Shown piece after piece: positions 29,805 to 38,528 of a stretch of 54,503 nt of DNA. How positions within the stretch are numbered: the first letter of the stretch is position 1; each line of letters begins with the position of its first letter. This DNA is from an uncultured Burkholderiaceae bacterium (GTDB lineage Bacteria; Pseudomonadota; Gammaproteobacteria; Burkholderiales; Burkholderiaceae), in assembly GCA_937871985.1 (NCBI GenBank), contig CALMPB010000313.1:1-54503 (forward strand), read 5' to 3'. A program made the translations under genes and the position numbers. The notes under the pieces were generated by a model. That model did not search any database and was not told the origin of the DNA. It saw only the letters and a list, made by a program, of their open reading frames with translations.

Positions 29805-30857
29805 CTAAGGGGCGATAGGCGATTCGATATCGAAGCGTTTCGCAAGCGCGGCCATTTCGTGGGCGAGCTCCGGTGAAAGCCGGCAGATGCCGTTGTTTTG
29901 CCTGCTGCGTTCGCGTTCAAGGTCGCCCGGCGCGTACACATGCTGGCTGCCCGGCGCCTTTTTCGAGGACCGGATGGCGTTGGCCAGTGCATCGACTTCC
30001 TCGGTGATGCCTCGTCCTTTGTTCAGGCGCGAGGCATCTATGACCATAAAGGTGTGCGCACAGTCGTAAAAGTCGGACAGCGTGCCGTATAAGGGGCGCA
30101 CGCTTGTGCTGAGCGATCCGCCCGAGATGGCCCCGCACAACAGGTCGATGGCGACAGCCAGCCCAAAGCCCTTGGGCCCGGCGGCGGGCAGCAGCATGCC
30201 TTTGAGGGCTTCGGCGGGCGAGGTCGTGTCCTTGCCTTCGCTGTCGGTCGCCCAGCCAACGGGAATGTCCTTTCCGTTGAGCATGGCCAGCCGTATCTTG
30301 CCGACCGCGGAGGCGCTGGTGGCCATGTCGACGATAAGCGGCGTGCCCTGGGCGCTGGGAAAGGCGATGCACAGGGGGTTGTTGCCGACCAGGCTTTGCG
30401 CGCCTCCGGGGGCCGGCATGAGCGGACGCGTATTGCAAAAGGCCATGCCGACCATGCCTTGCGCAGCTGCCCGCCGCGCCCAGTAGGCGCCTGCGCCGAA
30501 GTGGGCGGCATGTCGCACGGCAACGGTTGCCACACCGTGGATGCGCGCTCTTTCGATAGCGAGGTCGGTGGCCATGGCCGACGATATCTGGCCCAGGCAA
30601 TGATTGGCGGACATTACGACCAGGCCGCCCAGGTCGTCGGTGATTTCAGGGCGCCCCGTCAGGGAAATACCGCCTGCTTCGATTCGGCCGACATACATGG
30701 GCAGCAACAGCACGCCATGCGAAGTCACGCCTTCGAGATCGGCGCGCACCAGGCTGTCGGCAACCAGGACGGCGTGTTCTCGATCCGTGCCGAGCTTCAT
30801 GAATAGCTTTTCGATAAAGCCGGCAAGGCGCGCCGCGTCGACGCTTTTGGTGCTCAT
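29805..30857 (-). CDS. Ldh-family NAD(P)-dependent 2-hydroxyacid oxidoreductase
   Basis: A 350-residue member of the malate/L-lactate dehydrogenase (YlbC/ComC/AllD) family, unrelated to the Rossmann-fold lactate dehydrogenases. Family marks are SHGVLLLPMYVGRIEAGGI, AVRHAAHFGAGAYWARRAAA, NNPLCIAFP and the glycine-rich GPKGFGLAVAIDLLCGAISGG. Members reduce or oxidise 2-oxo/2-hydroxy acids such as malate, sulfolactate, ureidoglycolate or cyclic imino acids. In this operon it may handle a 2-oxo acid formed after ring cleavage. It is 18 bases downstream of the cupin gene. Confidence 0.9.
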   Translation of the reverse strand: MSTKSVDAARLAGFIEKLFMKLGTDREHAVLVADSLVRADLEGVTSHGVLLLPMYVGRIEAGGISLTGRPEITDDLGGLVVMSANHCLGQISSAMATDLAIERARIHGVATVAVRHAAHFGAGAYWARRAAAQGMVGMAFCNTRPLMPAPGGAQSLVGNNPLCIAFPSAQGTPLIVDMATSASAVGKIRLAMLNGKDIPVGWATDSEGKDTTSPAEALKGMLLPAAGPKGFGLAVAIDLLCGAISGGSLSTSVRPLYGTLSDFYDCAHTFMVIDASRLNKGRGITEEVDALANAIRSSKKAPGSQHVYAPGDLERERSRQNNGICRLSPELAHEMAALAKRFDIESPIAP

Positions 30858-30875
30858 GGCCGGCCGCCCCCTGGA

Positions 30876-31286
30876 TCAGTGCGCATCTTTTTCATCGGTG
30901 TACCAATCGGGGACTTGCGGGTAGTGGGGGCCGTCGTAGATTTCCACGACTATGGTGTCTTCGTGGGCAAGCGTTGGGCCGTGCACATTGCCTTTGGGGT
31001 TGCCGTAAAACGAGCCGGGCAGAAGCACGACGCCCGTGGCGGTGTATTCGTATTTTCCGCTGAGGCAGAACATGAATTGGTTCGAAGCATGGCTGTGCGG
31101 CGTGGGGATGCTGGTGCCTTTGTCGAACCGGATCAGGGCAATGGATGCGCCGGTTTCTTCGTTGCGCCACAGCATTTTTTCGAACAGTCCGGGTAGCGAT
31201 TTTGCCCGCCATTCCATCTTGTCCGAGTTGAGCAGGATTTCTGTCAGGCTGGGAGCGCCTTCGGGGGTGGAAATAGTGTCGTTCAA
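30876..31286 (-). CDS. cupin-domain protein, TTG start
   Basis: A 136-residue single-domain cupin. Motif 1 is PTPHSHASNQFMFCLSGKYEY (His pair and Gln), and motif 2 is LLPGSFYGNPKGNVHG. It could be a small metal-dependent oxygenase, isomerase or binding protein. No ATG in a good position exists. A TTG at 31286 is preferred because AAGGA lies about 6 bases before it; the frame extends to a TTG at 31355 with no ribosome-binding site. It is the first gene of the six-gene catabolic operon and follows a strong promoter. Confidence 0.8.
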   Translation of the reverse strand: MNDTISTPEGAPSLTEILLNSDKMEWRAKSLPGLFEKMLWRNEETGASIALIRFDKGTSIPTPHSHASNQFMFCLSGKYEYTATGVVLLPGSFYGNPKGNVHGPTLAHEDTIVVEIYDGPHYPQVPDWYTDEKDAH

Positions 31287-31366
31287 TTTTTTTCCTTGCT
31301 GGTTTGCTTTCGGGAAATCGGGACGCTGGTGCCGCCATGCGCAAAACAGGGCCAAGCTTTATTCAA

Positions 31367-31376
31367 TGATATATCA
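31367..31376. promoter_or_regulatory. palindromic operator TGATATATCA, proximal to the cupin operon
   Basis: A perfect 10-base palindrome inside a 14-base direct repeat (TCAATGATATATCA, 31363-31376). It begins 3 bases past the -10 box of the cupin-operon promoter, so it covers the transcription start. A second copy is at 31458-31467. The pair probably binds the FCD-type GntR regulator of the island as a repressor. Confidence 0.7.
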
Positions 31377-31379
31377 CAA

Positions 31380-31408
31380 ACAATATCAATTGCTTTTTAC
31401 ATTGTCAA
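31380..31408 (-). promoter_or_regulatory. promoter of the catabolic operon
   Basis: On the minus strand a perfect TTGACA (31408-31403) is followed after 17 bases by TATTGT (31385-31380). The predicted start near 31373 overlaps the TGATATATCA operator. Confidence 0.7.
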
Positions 31409-31448
31409 TGAAAATGGCAAGCTTCCAGGATTTACATGGAAAACACTA

Positions 31449-31478
31449 TTGCATCAATGATATATCATGCAATATATT
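31449..31478 (+). promoter_or_regulatory. promoter of the ABC importer operon
   Basis: TTGCAT (31449-31454) and TATATT (31473-31478) are 18 bases apart. The second TGATATATCA operator lies in the spacer, an arrangement that suits steric repression. The start would be about 25 bases before the ATG at 31511. Confidence 0.55.
31458..31467. promoter_or_regulatory. palindromic operator TGATATATCA in the ABC importer promoter
   Basis: The second exact copy of the 14-base repeat TCAATGATATATCA (31454-31467). Its palindromic core falls between the -35 and -10 boxes of the importer promoter. The two copies are 91 bases apart. Confidence 0.7.
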
Positions 31479-31510
31479 ATCGAATATAACTCAACCACAG
31501 GAGACAATCC

Positions 31511-32566
31511 ATGTCGATATTGAACAGACTGAAGACGGTGTTCAAGGCGAAAAGCGCATACATGCTGGTGGCGCTAGGGGTCGTGTGCGCAGCGCCTATG
31601 CCGGGTAGTGCGGCCCAGGCCAAGGTCAAGGCTTTGACTCCGGTAACCCTGATGCTCGACTTCAACGCTTTGGGGCGGCATGCTCCTTGGTATGTGGCAT
31701 TGGGCAAGGGCTATTTCAAGGACGAAGGGCTGGACGTAAAAATTGTCCCTGGGCTGGGAACCGCGCAATCCGTGCAGGCGCTTGAGGCCGGCATCGCCCA
31801 GTTTGCGTTTTCCGATGTAACCGCTTTGGTGCTCGGCCGCGCACGCGGCGTGTCCACAGGCAAATTCATTGAAATGAACTACCAGAAATCGCCTTATGCG
31901 ATTTTCTCTTTGCGGTCGGGCGCCAACGTCACGCAGGCGCAGCAGTTGAAAGGCCTGGAAGTGGCCAGTGGAGCGGGCAGCAACACGCCCAAGGTCATCG
32001 AAGGCTTCATGAAGGAAAAGGGGCTTGATCCCACAAGCATCAAGTTCACGAACATCGATGGGTCGGCTCGGGCCAGCATGCTTTTAAGCGGCAAAATTCC
32101 GGCCATCGAAACCTTTGTTTTCGGCCAGGTCGGCATGGAACGCAACAGCAAGCCAGGCGAACTGCAGACCTTCCTTCTCGCCGATCACGGCTTAAGCCTG
32201 TATTCCAATGGGTTGCTGGCCAAAGAGGCCTATATAAAAAGCCATCCCGACATTGTCCGCGCTTTCGTCAAAGCATCTTTGAAGGGCTGGCACGATGCGC
32301 TTTCCAATATGGACGAAGCGGCGGCGATCGAGCAAAAGTACGTGCCGACGCTGAACAAGGACGTCATTGTCGGCGAGTTGAAACTGCTGCGCGGCATGGC
32401 CGTGACGCCGGTAACTCAGGCCAAGGGCTTGGGATATATCGATCCGCAGAATATGCAGAAGAGCGTTGATTTCATTGTCGGCAATATCGGCGTGACAGGC
32501 AAGGTGCCGCCCACGGCCGATTTGTACACCAATGATTTTCTTCCGTCGAAACCGATACTGCCGTGA
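31511..32566 (+). CDS. ABC transporter substrate-binding protein (NMT1/SsuA/TauA type)
   Basis: A 351-residue periplasmic binding protein. An N-terminal signal peptide (AYMLVALGVVCAAPMPGSAA) is followed by PVTLMLDFNALGRHAPWYVALGKGYFKDEGLDV, the standard opening of NMT1/THI5-like proteins. The family imports sulfonates, taurine, pyrimidine precursors and aromatic carboxylates such as phthalate. The ATG at 31511 has AGGAGA upstream. It is the first gene of a three-gene importer operon divergent from the catabolic operon. It presumably feeds the substrate to that pathway. Confidence 0.92.
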   Translation: MSILNRLKTVFKAKSAYMLVALGVVCAAPMPGSAAQAKVKALTPVTLMLDFNALGRHAPWYVALGKGYFKDEGLDVKIVPGLGTAQSVQALEAGIAQFAFSDVTALVLGRARGVSTGKFIEMNYQKSPYAIFSLRSGANVTQAQQLKGLEVASGAGSNTPKVIEGFMKEKGLDPTSIKFTNIDGSARASMLLSGKIPAIETFVFGQVGMERNSKPGELQTFLLADHGLSLYSNGLLAKEAYIKSHPDIVRAFVKASLKGWHDALSNMDEAAAIEQKYVPTLNKDVIVGELKLLRGMAVTPVTQAKGLGYIDPQNMQKSVDFIVGNIGVTGKVPPTADLYTNDFLPSKPILP

Positions 32567-33399
32567 ACACAATGACCTTGCGCCCGATTCCGGATATCGC
32601 CCCCGATCGCCATGATTCCAACGCGTTCGGGGTTATCGACAGGGTTGTCAAAGTCTATCAAGGCAATGGAAAAAAGCCGCCCATGGTGGCGATCGAAGAG
32701 GTGTCGTGCACCATAAGCCGGGGCGAGTTCATGGCATTTCTGGGGCCCAGCGGCTGCGGTAAGACAACGCTTTTACGCATTGTGGCCGGGCTGGTCGGCA
32801 AAACGTCCGGCTCGGTTCAGATCGACGGAAAAGAAGTCACCGGCCCCAGGCGGGACTTTGGCTTCGTCTTCCAGTCGCTGAATCTGCTGCCGTGGCGTTC
32901 GGTTCTCGACAACGTGCTTTTTCCCATGGAAATCCTGAACCACCGCGATGCGGCGGCGGTGGCCCGCGCGCAAGAGCTGCTGGCGATCGTCGGGCTGGAT
33001 GGGTTCGCGCGATCCCGCCCCCATGAGCTTTCGGGCGGCATGCAGCAAAGGGTGGCTTTGTGTCGGGCTTTGATACACAAGCCGGGCCTGCTTTTGATGG
33101 ACGAGCCCTTTGGCGCTCTGGACGAGCTCACCCGCATGGAAATGCACGATCTGCTGCTTACGATCCGGGCGGCAACCAAGACGACCATTCTGTTCGTCAC
33201 CCATAGCGTTTCCGAAGCCATCTATCTTTCCGATCAGGTTCTTGTCTTCAGCAAGCGGCCCGCCCGCATTGTCGAGCAACTGGTCGTCGACCTGCCTTAT
33301 CCGCGCCAGGCTGATCTGCGATACACCAAGGAATTCACTCAGCTTGAGCGTCGCGCCAGCGAGGCATTGGGGATACTGAAATGCAGATCAGCAAGCTGA
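32563..33399 (+). CDS. ABC transporter ATP-binding protein (SsuB/TauB type)
   Basis: A 278-residue ATPase with Walker A GPSGCGKTT, Q-loop FVFQSLNLLPW, signature LSGGMQQRVALCRAL, Walker B LLLMDEP and the switch His in FVTHSVSEA. The GTG start at 32563 overlaps the stop of the binding protein as GTGA; an ATG at 32572 is an alternative. It energises uptake with the next permease. The C-terminus is of normal length for the nitrate/sulfonate/taurine group. Confidence 0.95.
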   Translation: MNTMTLRPIPDIAPDRHDSNAFGVIDRVVKVYQGNGKKPPMVAIEEVSCTISRGEFMAFLGPSGCGKTTLLRIVAGLVGKTSGSVQIDGKEVTGPRRDFGFVFQSLNLLPWRSVLDNVLFPMEILNHRDAAAVARAQELLAIVGLDGFARSRPHELSGGMQQRVALCRALIHKPGLLLMDEPFGALDELTRMEMHDLLLTIRAATKTTILFVTHSVSEAIYLSDQVLVFSKRPARIVEQLVVDLPYPRQADLRYTKEFTQLERRASEALGILKCRSAS

Positions 33400-34163
33400 A
33401 GGGCTATCTTTATCCGGTTGCCGGCGTAGTCGTCCTGTTGTTCGCCTGGAATTTCTATGTGATCGAATTTGACGTGCCGGTGGTGGTACTGCCGACGCCG
33501 GGGCAGGTGCTGGAGGCCATGATTTCCAGGCACGATGTCTTGTTGTCCGAAGGCTGGGTAACCTTGAAGGAATGCGTGTATGGCTTTGCACTGGCTTTTG
33601 TCGTGGGTGTCCCTTTGGCGGTCGCCCTTGCCACGTCGCGCCTCCTGAATCAGATGTTCTACCCCATACTTATTGCCATGCAGTCCGTGCCCAAGATTGC
33701 GCTGGCGCCCATCGTGCTGGTTTGGCTGGGAATCGGAATCGAATCGAAATTGGCCATAGTCTGGATGGTTGCGTTCTTTCCCATCGTCGTCGATACCGCG
33801 GCGGGCTTGCGCACGACCCCGCGCGAGTTCATCGATCTGGCGCAGTCGTTGCAGGCAAGCCGCTTTCAGCTCTTCACCAAGGTTCAATTCCCGGCGGCGC
33901 TGCCGTTCGTCGTATCGGGCTCCAAGGTAGCCATTACTCTGGCGGTCATCGGGGCGGTCATTGCCGAGTTCGTCGGATCCAGCGCGGGGCTTGGAAACCT
34001 GTTGCTGGTCGCCAATTCGCAATTGAATACCCCGCTGGCGTTCGCCGCGCTGTTTGCCTTGGCCGCGCTCGGGATAGCGCTGTATGGCGCCGTGGTGCTG
34101 GCGGAGTATTTGCTTAGGCCTTGGCTGCCCGCGGACACGGGGCATAACCTTGGCCCGGCTTGA
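33381..34163 (+). CDS. ABC transporter permease (SsuC/TauC type)
   Basis: A 260-residue membrane protein with about six hydrophobic helices. The coupling loop contains LAQSLQASRFQLFTKVQFPAALPFVVSG, the EAA motif of the nitrate/sulfonate/taurine permeases. It overlaps the ATPase gene by 19 bases, indicating translational coupling. Its stop is 2 bases from the convergent stop of the small acetyltransferase gene, so no intrinsic terminator fits between them. Confidence 0.94.
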   Translation: MQISKLKGYLYPVAGVVVLLFAWNFYVIEFDVPVVVLPTPGQVLEAMISRHDVLLSEGWVTLKECVYGFALAFVVGVPLAVALATSRLLNQMFYPILIAMQSVPKIALAPIVLVWLGIGIESKLAIVWMVAFFPIVVDTAAGLRTTPREFIDLAQSLQASRFQLFTKVQFPAALPFVVSGSKVAITLAVIGAVIAEFVGSSAGLGNLLLVANSQLNTPLAFAALFALAALGIALYGAVVLAEYLLRPWLPADTGHNLGPA

Positions 34164-34165
34164 AT

Positions 34166-34444
34166 CTACGCCAACAGATCCGCGTAGTCTTCCTGGTGCC
34201 GGCGAATATAAGCGTCGGCGTACGAGCATAGCGGCCGTACCAGCCAGCCGTTTTCGCGGGCCGTGTCCAGAGCGTGCATGGTCAGGTCGGCGGCAATGCC
34301 GCGTCCGCCGACGGCTTGCGGGACGCCCGTGTGGATGATGGTCATGGTCTTGTTGTTGAGTTCGTATTCGAGAACGCACAAAATGCCGTTTTCGATCCAT
34401 TGGAAGCGTTGCAGGTCCGGGCGGTGTTCAATAGGGCGGCTCAC
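34166..34444 (-). CDS. small GNAT-fold N-acetyltransferase (NATD1/YidJ-like)
   Basis: A 92-residue minimal GNAT domain. The acetyl-CoA loop region reads GVPQAVGGRGIAADLTMHALDTARENGW, and the C-terminal PLCSYADAYIRRHQEDYADL is typical of this short group. The family function is poorly known. It is convergent with the importer operon and lies just outside the catabolic island, so it is probably part of the chromosomal backbone. Confidence 0.9.
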   Translation of the reverse strand: MSRPIEHRPDLQRFQWIENGILCVLEYELNNKTMTIIHTGVPQAVGGRGIAADLTMHALDTARENGWLVRPLCSYADAYIRRHQEDYADLLA

Positions 34445-34766
34445 GGTGGTCTTCTATTAAAGGCGTTGAAGGAAGCGGTTCAGGGCGGGTCATCAACCAG
34501 GGCGGCTGCCCGCGAAGTAAAAAACACCTCGCTGGAAGCCGGCGAGGTGCTTGGGTTGGTCTTGAACGGCGGCGGCCATGGGGGCCGGTGCATGCAAGAG
34601 GAGGTTCGCGGTCATGATTCGGGTTTCAGGCGCTCTGGATAGATGAATTTTAGAACGGCCCCGGCAAAATTGCGCGATTTATCGTCCAGCGTCTTTCGCG
34701 CCGCGCTTCCGCCCCCGCGAGCCTCCCGGCTCCGGCGTGCGCCGGACGGGGGCTGCGGGTGTTTTG
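34445..34766. other. intergenic region with a terminator
   Basis: 322 bases between the GNAT gene start and the prpD stop. It contains one clear terminator (34519-34550) for minus-strand transcription coming from prpD. A GC-rich stretch at 34705-34760 could form a second stem (CCGGCG/CGCCGG). No coding region is credible here. Confidence 0.6.
34519..34550 (-). terminator. rho-independent terminator after the prpBCD operon
   Basis: On the minus strand the arms CACCTCGC and GCGAGGTG are followed by a run of six T residues. It is about 220 bases after the prpD stop, and upstream of the GNAT gene. Confidence 0.8.
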
Positions 34767-36218
34767 CTAGATGACGTACAGATCCACGTATTCGTGCACA
34801 GGCATGGCTTCCAGCCGGGCCTGGTCGAGCGAAACGTCCAGAATGCGCTGTTGCTGGCGTGCCGGGAACTGGCGGGCCAGGTTGGTGCGGAACTTGGCTT
34901 CCAGCAGCGGAATGCCGTCCTTGCGGCGGCGCTTGTGGCCGATGGGGTATTCGCAGACGATTTCATCCAGCTTGCTGCCGTCCTTGAACTCCACGGTCAG
35001 CGCGTTGGCGATGGAGCGTTTTTCCGGGTCGTGGTAGTCGGCGGTGAAGGCGGGGTCTTCGACGCACACGATCTTGTCGCGCAGCGCGTCGATGCGCGGG
35101 TCGGCGGCGATGTCATCTTCGTAGTCGCCGGCGGTGAGGCGGCCGAACAGCACCGGCACGGCCACCATGTACTGGATGCAGTGGTCGCGGTCGGCAGGGT
35201 TGTTCAGCGGGCCTTTCTTGTCGATGATGCGGATGCAGGCTTCATGAGTGCGGATGGTGATCCTGGCGATGTCGTCGCTGGACTTGCCCGCGGCCTTCAG
35301 CTTTTGGTGGATGTCCATGGCGCATTCCACGGCGGTCTGCGAATGGAATTCGGCCGGGAAGGAGATTTTGAACAGCACGTTTTCCATGACGTAGCTGCCG
35401 TAGGGGCGCTGGAACTTGAAGGGCTGGCCTTTGAACAGCACGTCGTAGAAGCCCCAGGTTTTGGCGCTGAGCACCGAGGGGTAGCCCATTTCGCCGGTCT
35501 TGGCGATCAGCGCCAGGCGCACGGCGCGGCTGGTGGCGTCGCCGGCGGCCCAGCTCTTGCGGCTGCCCGTGTTGGGGGCGTGGCGATAGGTGCGCAGGCT
35601 TTGCCCGTCCACCCAGGCCAGCGAAACGGCGTTGATGGTTTCTTCGCGGTTCAGGCCCAGCAATTGCGCCACGACGGCGGTCGAAGCCACCTTGACCAGG
35701 ACGACGTGATCCAGTCCGACTTTGTTGAATGAGTTTTCCAGCGCGATGCAGCCCTGGATTTCGTGGGCCTTGATCATGCCGGTCAGCACGTCGCGCATGG
35801 TCAGCGGCGCCTTGCCGGCCGCCACCGCATTGCGCGACAGCCAGTCGGCCGTGGCCAGGATGCCGCCCAGGTTGTCCGAAGGGTGGCCCCATTCGGCGGC
35901 CAGCCAGGTGTCGTTGAAGTCGAGCCAGCGGATCATGGCGCCGATGTTGAAGGCGGCCTGCACGGGGTCGAGCTGGAACTGCGTACCGGGCACTTTGGCG
36001 CCGTTGGGCACGATCGTGCCCGGAACGATGGGCCCCATCAGCTTTTTGCAGGCGGGGTATTCCAGCGCTTCCAGGCCGCAGCCCAGGGTGTCGATCAGGC
36101 AGTTGCGGGCGGTTTCATAGGCCAGCTCGCTTTTGATCTGGTAGTTCAGGACATAGTCCACGATATCGACCAATACCTGATCGGGGTCGGGACGGACGTT
36201 GGAAATGGTTGCCGACAT
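34767..36218 (-). CDS. prpD: 2-methylcitrate dehydratase
   Basis: A 483-residue MmgE/PrpD-family enzyme that dehydrates 2-methylcitrate to 2-methyl-cis-aconitate in propionate breakdown. Family marks include [10 protein letters not shown], the segment [22 protein letters not shown] with the conserved WGHPSDN, and KAHEIQG. The full length and collinear motifs match PrpD. The start has AGGAAG upstream and lies 15 bases after the prpC stop, so it is the third gene of prpBCD. AcnB can supply the following hydration. Confidence 0.97.
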   Translation of the reverse strand: MSATISNVRPDPDQVLVDIVDYVLNYQIKSELAYETARNCLIDTLGCGLEALEYPACKKLMGPIVPGTIVPNGAKVPGTQFQLDPVQAAFNIGAMIRWLDFNDTWLAAEWGHPSDNLGGILATADWLSRNAVAAGKAPLTMRDVLTGMIKAHEIQGCIALENSFNKVGLDHVVLVKVASTAVVAQLLGLNREETINAVSLAWVDGQSLRTYRHAPNTGSRKSWAAGDATSRAVRLALIAKTGEMGYPSVLSAKTWGFYDVLFKGQPFKFQRPYGSYVMENVLFKISFPAEFHSQTAVECAMDIHQKLKAAGKSSDDIARITIRTHEACIRIIDKKGPLNNPADRDHCIQYMVAVPVLFGRLTAGDYEDDIAADPRIDALRDKIVCVEDPAFTADYHDPEKRSIANALTVEFKDGSKLDEIVCEYPIGHKRRRKDGIPLLEAKFRTNLARQFPARQQQRILDVSLDQARLEAMPVHEYVDLYVI

Positions 36219-36233
36219 GAATGCTTCCTAAGT

Positions 36234-37406
36234 TTATTTGCGTTTTTCCAGGGGAATGAATTTTTGATCTTCGGGTCCGACGTAGTTGGCGGTCGGGCGG
36301 ATGATCTTGTTGTCGATGCGCTGCTCGATGATGTGCGCCGACCATCCGGCGGTGCGGGCGATGACGAACAGGGGGGTGAACATGGCCGTGGGCACGCCCA
36401 TCATGTGGTACGACACCGCCGAGAACCAGTCCAGGTTGGGGAACATTTTTTTCGCGTCCCACATGACGGTTTCGAGCCGTTCGGCGATGTTGAACATTTT
36501 CATGTTCTGCGCGCTCTTGGAAAGCTTGCGGGCGACTTCCTTGATGACCTGGTTGCGGGGATCCGAAACCGTGTAGACGGGGTGGCCGAATCCGATGACG
36601 ACCTCTTTGTTCTCGACGCGCCGGCGGATGTCGGCTTCGGCCTCGTCGGGCGAGCCGTAGCGTTTCTGGATTTCGAAGGCCACTTCGTTGGCGCCGCCGT
36701 GCTTGGGCCCGCGCAGGGCGCCGATGCCCCCGGTGATGGCCGAGTACATGTCGGAGCCGGTGCCGGCAATGACGCGGCAGGCAAAGGTGGAGGCGTTGAA
36801 TTCGTGCTCGGCGTACAGGTTGAGCGACGTGTGCATGGCCCGCACCCATTCGTCGCTGGGCTTGACCCCGTGCAGCAGGTGCAGGAAGTGCCCGCCGATG
36901 CTGTCGTCGTCCGTCTGCACGTCGATGATGCGGCCGTTATGGCTGTAGTGGTACCAGTACAGCAGGGCCGAGCCCAGGTTGGCCATCAGGCGGTCGGCGA
37001 TGTCCCGGGCGTCGGGGATGTTGTGGTCGTCTTTTTCGGGCAGGACGCAGCCCAGCACCGAGACGGCCGTGCGCATGACGTCCATGGGATGGCTGGCGGT
37101 GGGCAGCGATTCCAGCGCGGTTTGCAACTGGGCCGGCAGGCCGCGCAGCTTGCGCAGCTTTTCCTTGTAGGCCTTGAGTTCGGCCTTGTTGGGCAAGGTG
37201 CCGTGCACCAGCAGGTGGGCGATTTCCTCGAACTCGCTGGTGTGGGCGATGTCCAGAATATCGTAGCCGCGATAGTGCAGGTCGTTGCCGCTGCGGCCCA
37301 CGGTGCACAAGGCCGTATTGCCGGCCACGATGCCCGACAGCGCCACGGATTTCTTGGGCTTGAAGGTGCTGGGTGTCTCTGTTTTGGCTTTTGCGGTAGT
37401 CGCCAT
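36234..37406 (-). CDS. prpC: 2-methylcitrate synthase
   Basis: A 390-residue citrate-synthase-fold enzyme condensing propionyl-CoA with oxaloacetate. Catalytic regions are visible: the His of [20 protein letters not shown] and the [14 protein letters not shown] segment. It is shorter than the citrate synthase gltA in this window (434 residues) and lacks its N-terminal domain, as expected of PrpC. AGGAGAG precedes the ATG. The gap to prpB is 24 bases. Confidence 0.97.
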   Translation of the reverse strand: MATTAKAKTETPSTFKPKKSVALSGIVAGNTALCTVGRSGNDLHYRGYDILDIAHTSEFEEIAHLLVHGTLPNKAELKAYKEKLRKLRGLPAQLQTALESLPTASHPMDVMRTAVSVLGCVLPEKDDHNIPDARDIADRLMANLGSALLYWYHYSHNGRIIDVQTDDDSIGGHFLHLLHGVKPSDEWVRAMHTSLNLYAEHEFNASTFACRVIAGTGSDMYSAITGGIGALRGPKHGGANEVAFEIQKRYGSPDEAEADIRRRVENKEVVIGFGHPVYTVSDPRNQVIKEVARKLSKSAQNMKMFNIAERLETVMWDAKKMFPNLDWFSAVSYHMMGVPTAMFTPLFVIARTAGWSAHIIEQRIDNKIIRPTANYVGPEDQKFIPLEKRK

Positions 37407-37430
37407 GTCGCTCTCCTGGAGGTGTTGCGA

Positions 37431-38336
37431 TTAATTGGATTTGCTTTGCTGGAACAGCGCGTCGAGCTTCTCTTCGAAAGCATGGTAGCCGATGCGCTCG
37501 TACAGCTCTTCGCGAGTTTGCATCATGTCGATGACATTTTTCTGATGGCCGTCGCGGCGGATCGCGCTATAGACGGTTTCCGCGGCCTTGTTCATGGCGC
37601 GGAAGGCCGACAGCGGATACAGCGCCATGTCGACGCCCGCCGAGGCCAGTTCCTGCACGCTGAAGAGCGGGGTCTTGCCGAATTCGGTGATGTTGGCCAG
37701 GATGGGCACATCCAGCGCCTGCGAGAATTTCCGGTAGGTTTCCAGGTCGTAGGAAGCCTCGGCGAAAATGGCGTCCGCGCCGGCGTCGACGCAAGCCTGG
37801 GCGCGCTCCAGCGCGGCGTCCACGCCGTCGACGGCAATGGCGTCGGTGCGGGCGATGATAAAGAATTGTCCGTCGGTTCTCGCATCGACGGCCGCCTTGA
37901 CCCGGTCGGCCATTTCCTGGGTCGATACGATTTCCTTGCCGGGACGATGGCCGCAGCGTTTGGCGCCCACTTGATCCTCGATGTGGCAGCCGGCCGCGCC
38001 GAACTTGATCAGGCTTTTGATCGTGCGGGCGATATTGAACGCCGAGGGGCCGAAGCCGGTGTCGATGTCGACCAGCAGGGGGGTGTCGCAGACATCGGTG
38101 ATGCGCCGCACGTCGGTCAGCACGTCGTCCAGCGTGTTGATGCCCAGGTCGGGCAGTCCCAGGGAGCCGGCCGCAACGCCGCCGCCCGAGACGTAGATGG
38201 CCCGGTATCCGGCCCTTTTGGCCAGCAATGCATGATTGGCGTTGATGGCGCCGACGATTTGCAGGGGGGATTCTTCTTTCAGCGCTTGCCGGAACAGGGC
38301 GCCGGCCGATTGGGGGAGGGTAGGAGATGCGGGCAC
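37431..38336 (-). CDS. prpB: methylisocitrate lyase
   Basis: A 301-residue PEP mutase/isocitrate lyase-fold enzyme that splits 2-methylisocitrate into pyruvate and succinate. The active-site block is [13 protein letters not shown], and metal-binding DIDTGFG appears before it. The GTG at 38336 is chosen: it has AGAGA upstream, gives the normal family length, and lies about 60 bases after the predicted sigma-54 start. The open frame runs on to 38546, but that part would include the promoter itself. It is the first gene of prpBCD. Confidence 0.95.
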   Translation of the reverse strand: MPASPTLPQSAGALFRQALKEESPLQIVGAINANHALLAKRAGYRAIYVSGGGVAAGSLGLPDLGINTLDDVLTDVRRITDVCDTPLLVDIDTGFGPSAFNIARTIKSLIKFGAAGCHIEDQVGAKRCGHRPGKEIVSTQEMADRVKAAVDARTDGQFFIIARTDAIAVDGVDAALERAQACVDAGADAIFAEASYDLETYRKFSQALDVPILANITEFGKTPLFSVQELASAGVDMALYPLSAFRAMNKAAETVYSAIRRDGHQKNVIDMMQTREELYERIGYHAFEEKLDALFQQSKSN

Positions 38337-38384
38337 GATAGGTCTCTTTGAATTTGGTGGTGGTGTATTTTTGCCAGGCAAACG

Positions 38385-38414
38385 TTCATCAAGCAAAGAT
38401 TCATTAAGCAAAAT
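38385..38414. repeat. 15-bp tandem repeat at the prpB promoter
   Basis: Two adjoining units, TTCATCAAGCAAAGA and TTCATTAAGCAAAAT, differ at 3 positions. The second unit overlaps the -12 element of the sigma-54 promoter. Significance is unclear. Confidence 0.6.
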
Positions 38415-38422
38415 GCGTGCCA
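38407..38422 (-). promoter_or_regulatory. sigma-54 promoter of prpBCD
   Basis: On the minus strand TGGCACG, 4 bases, then TTGCT: a full match to the -24/-12 consensus. The GG is at 38421-38420 and the GC at 38409-38408. The expected start is near 38396. The divergent gene prpR encodes the matching sigma-54 activator. Confidence 0.88.
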
Positions 38423-38528
38423 GCCTTGTCGCATGGGGTTCGTCGAGGGCGATGGCGCGTGTAAGACGATGATTTTCATCCAGGAAATACAGCGGCGCGC
38501 CCGCCCGGCCGCGCACTTGGGCAGATGG

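Noticed and set aside
26766..34765. Mobile element ends around the catabolic island
   Set aside because: No transposase, integrase, terminal inverted repeats or target duplication could be seen; transfer remains an inference from gene content only.
35763..38351. An 862-codon open frame on the plus strand opposite prpD, prpC and prpB
   Set aside because: Runs antisense through three well-recognised genes and their intergenic gaps; composition is that of a shadow frame.
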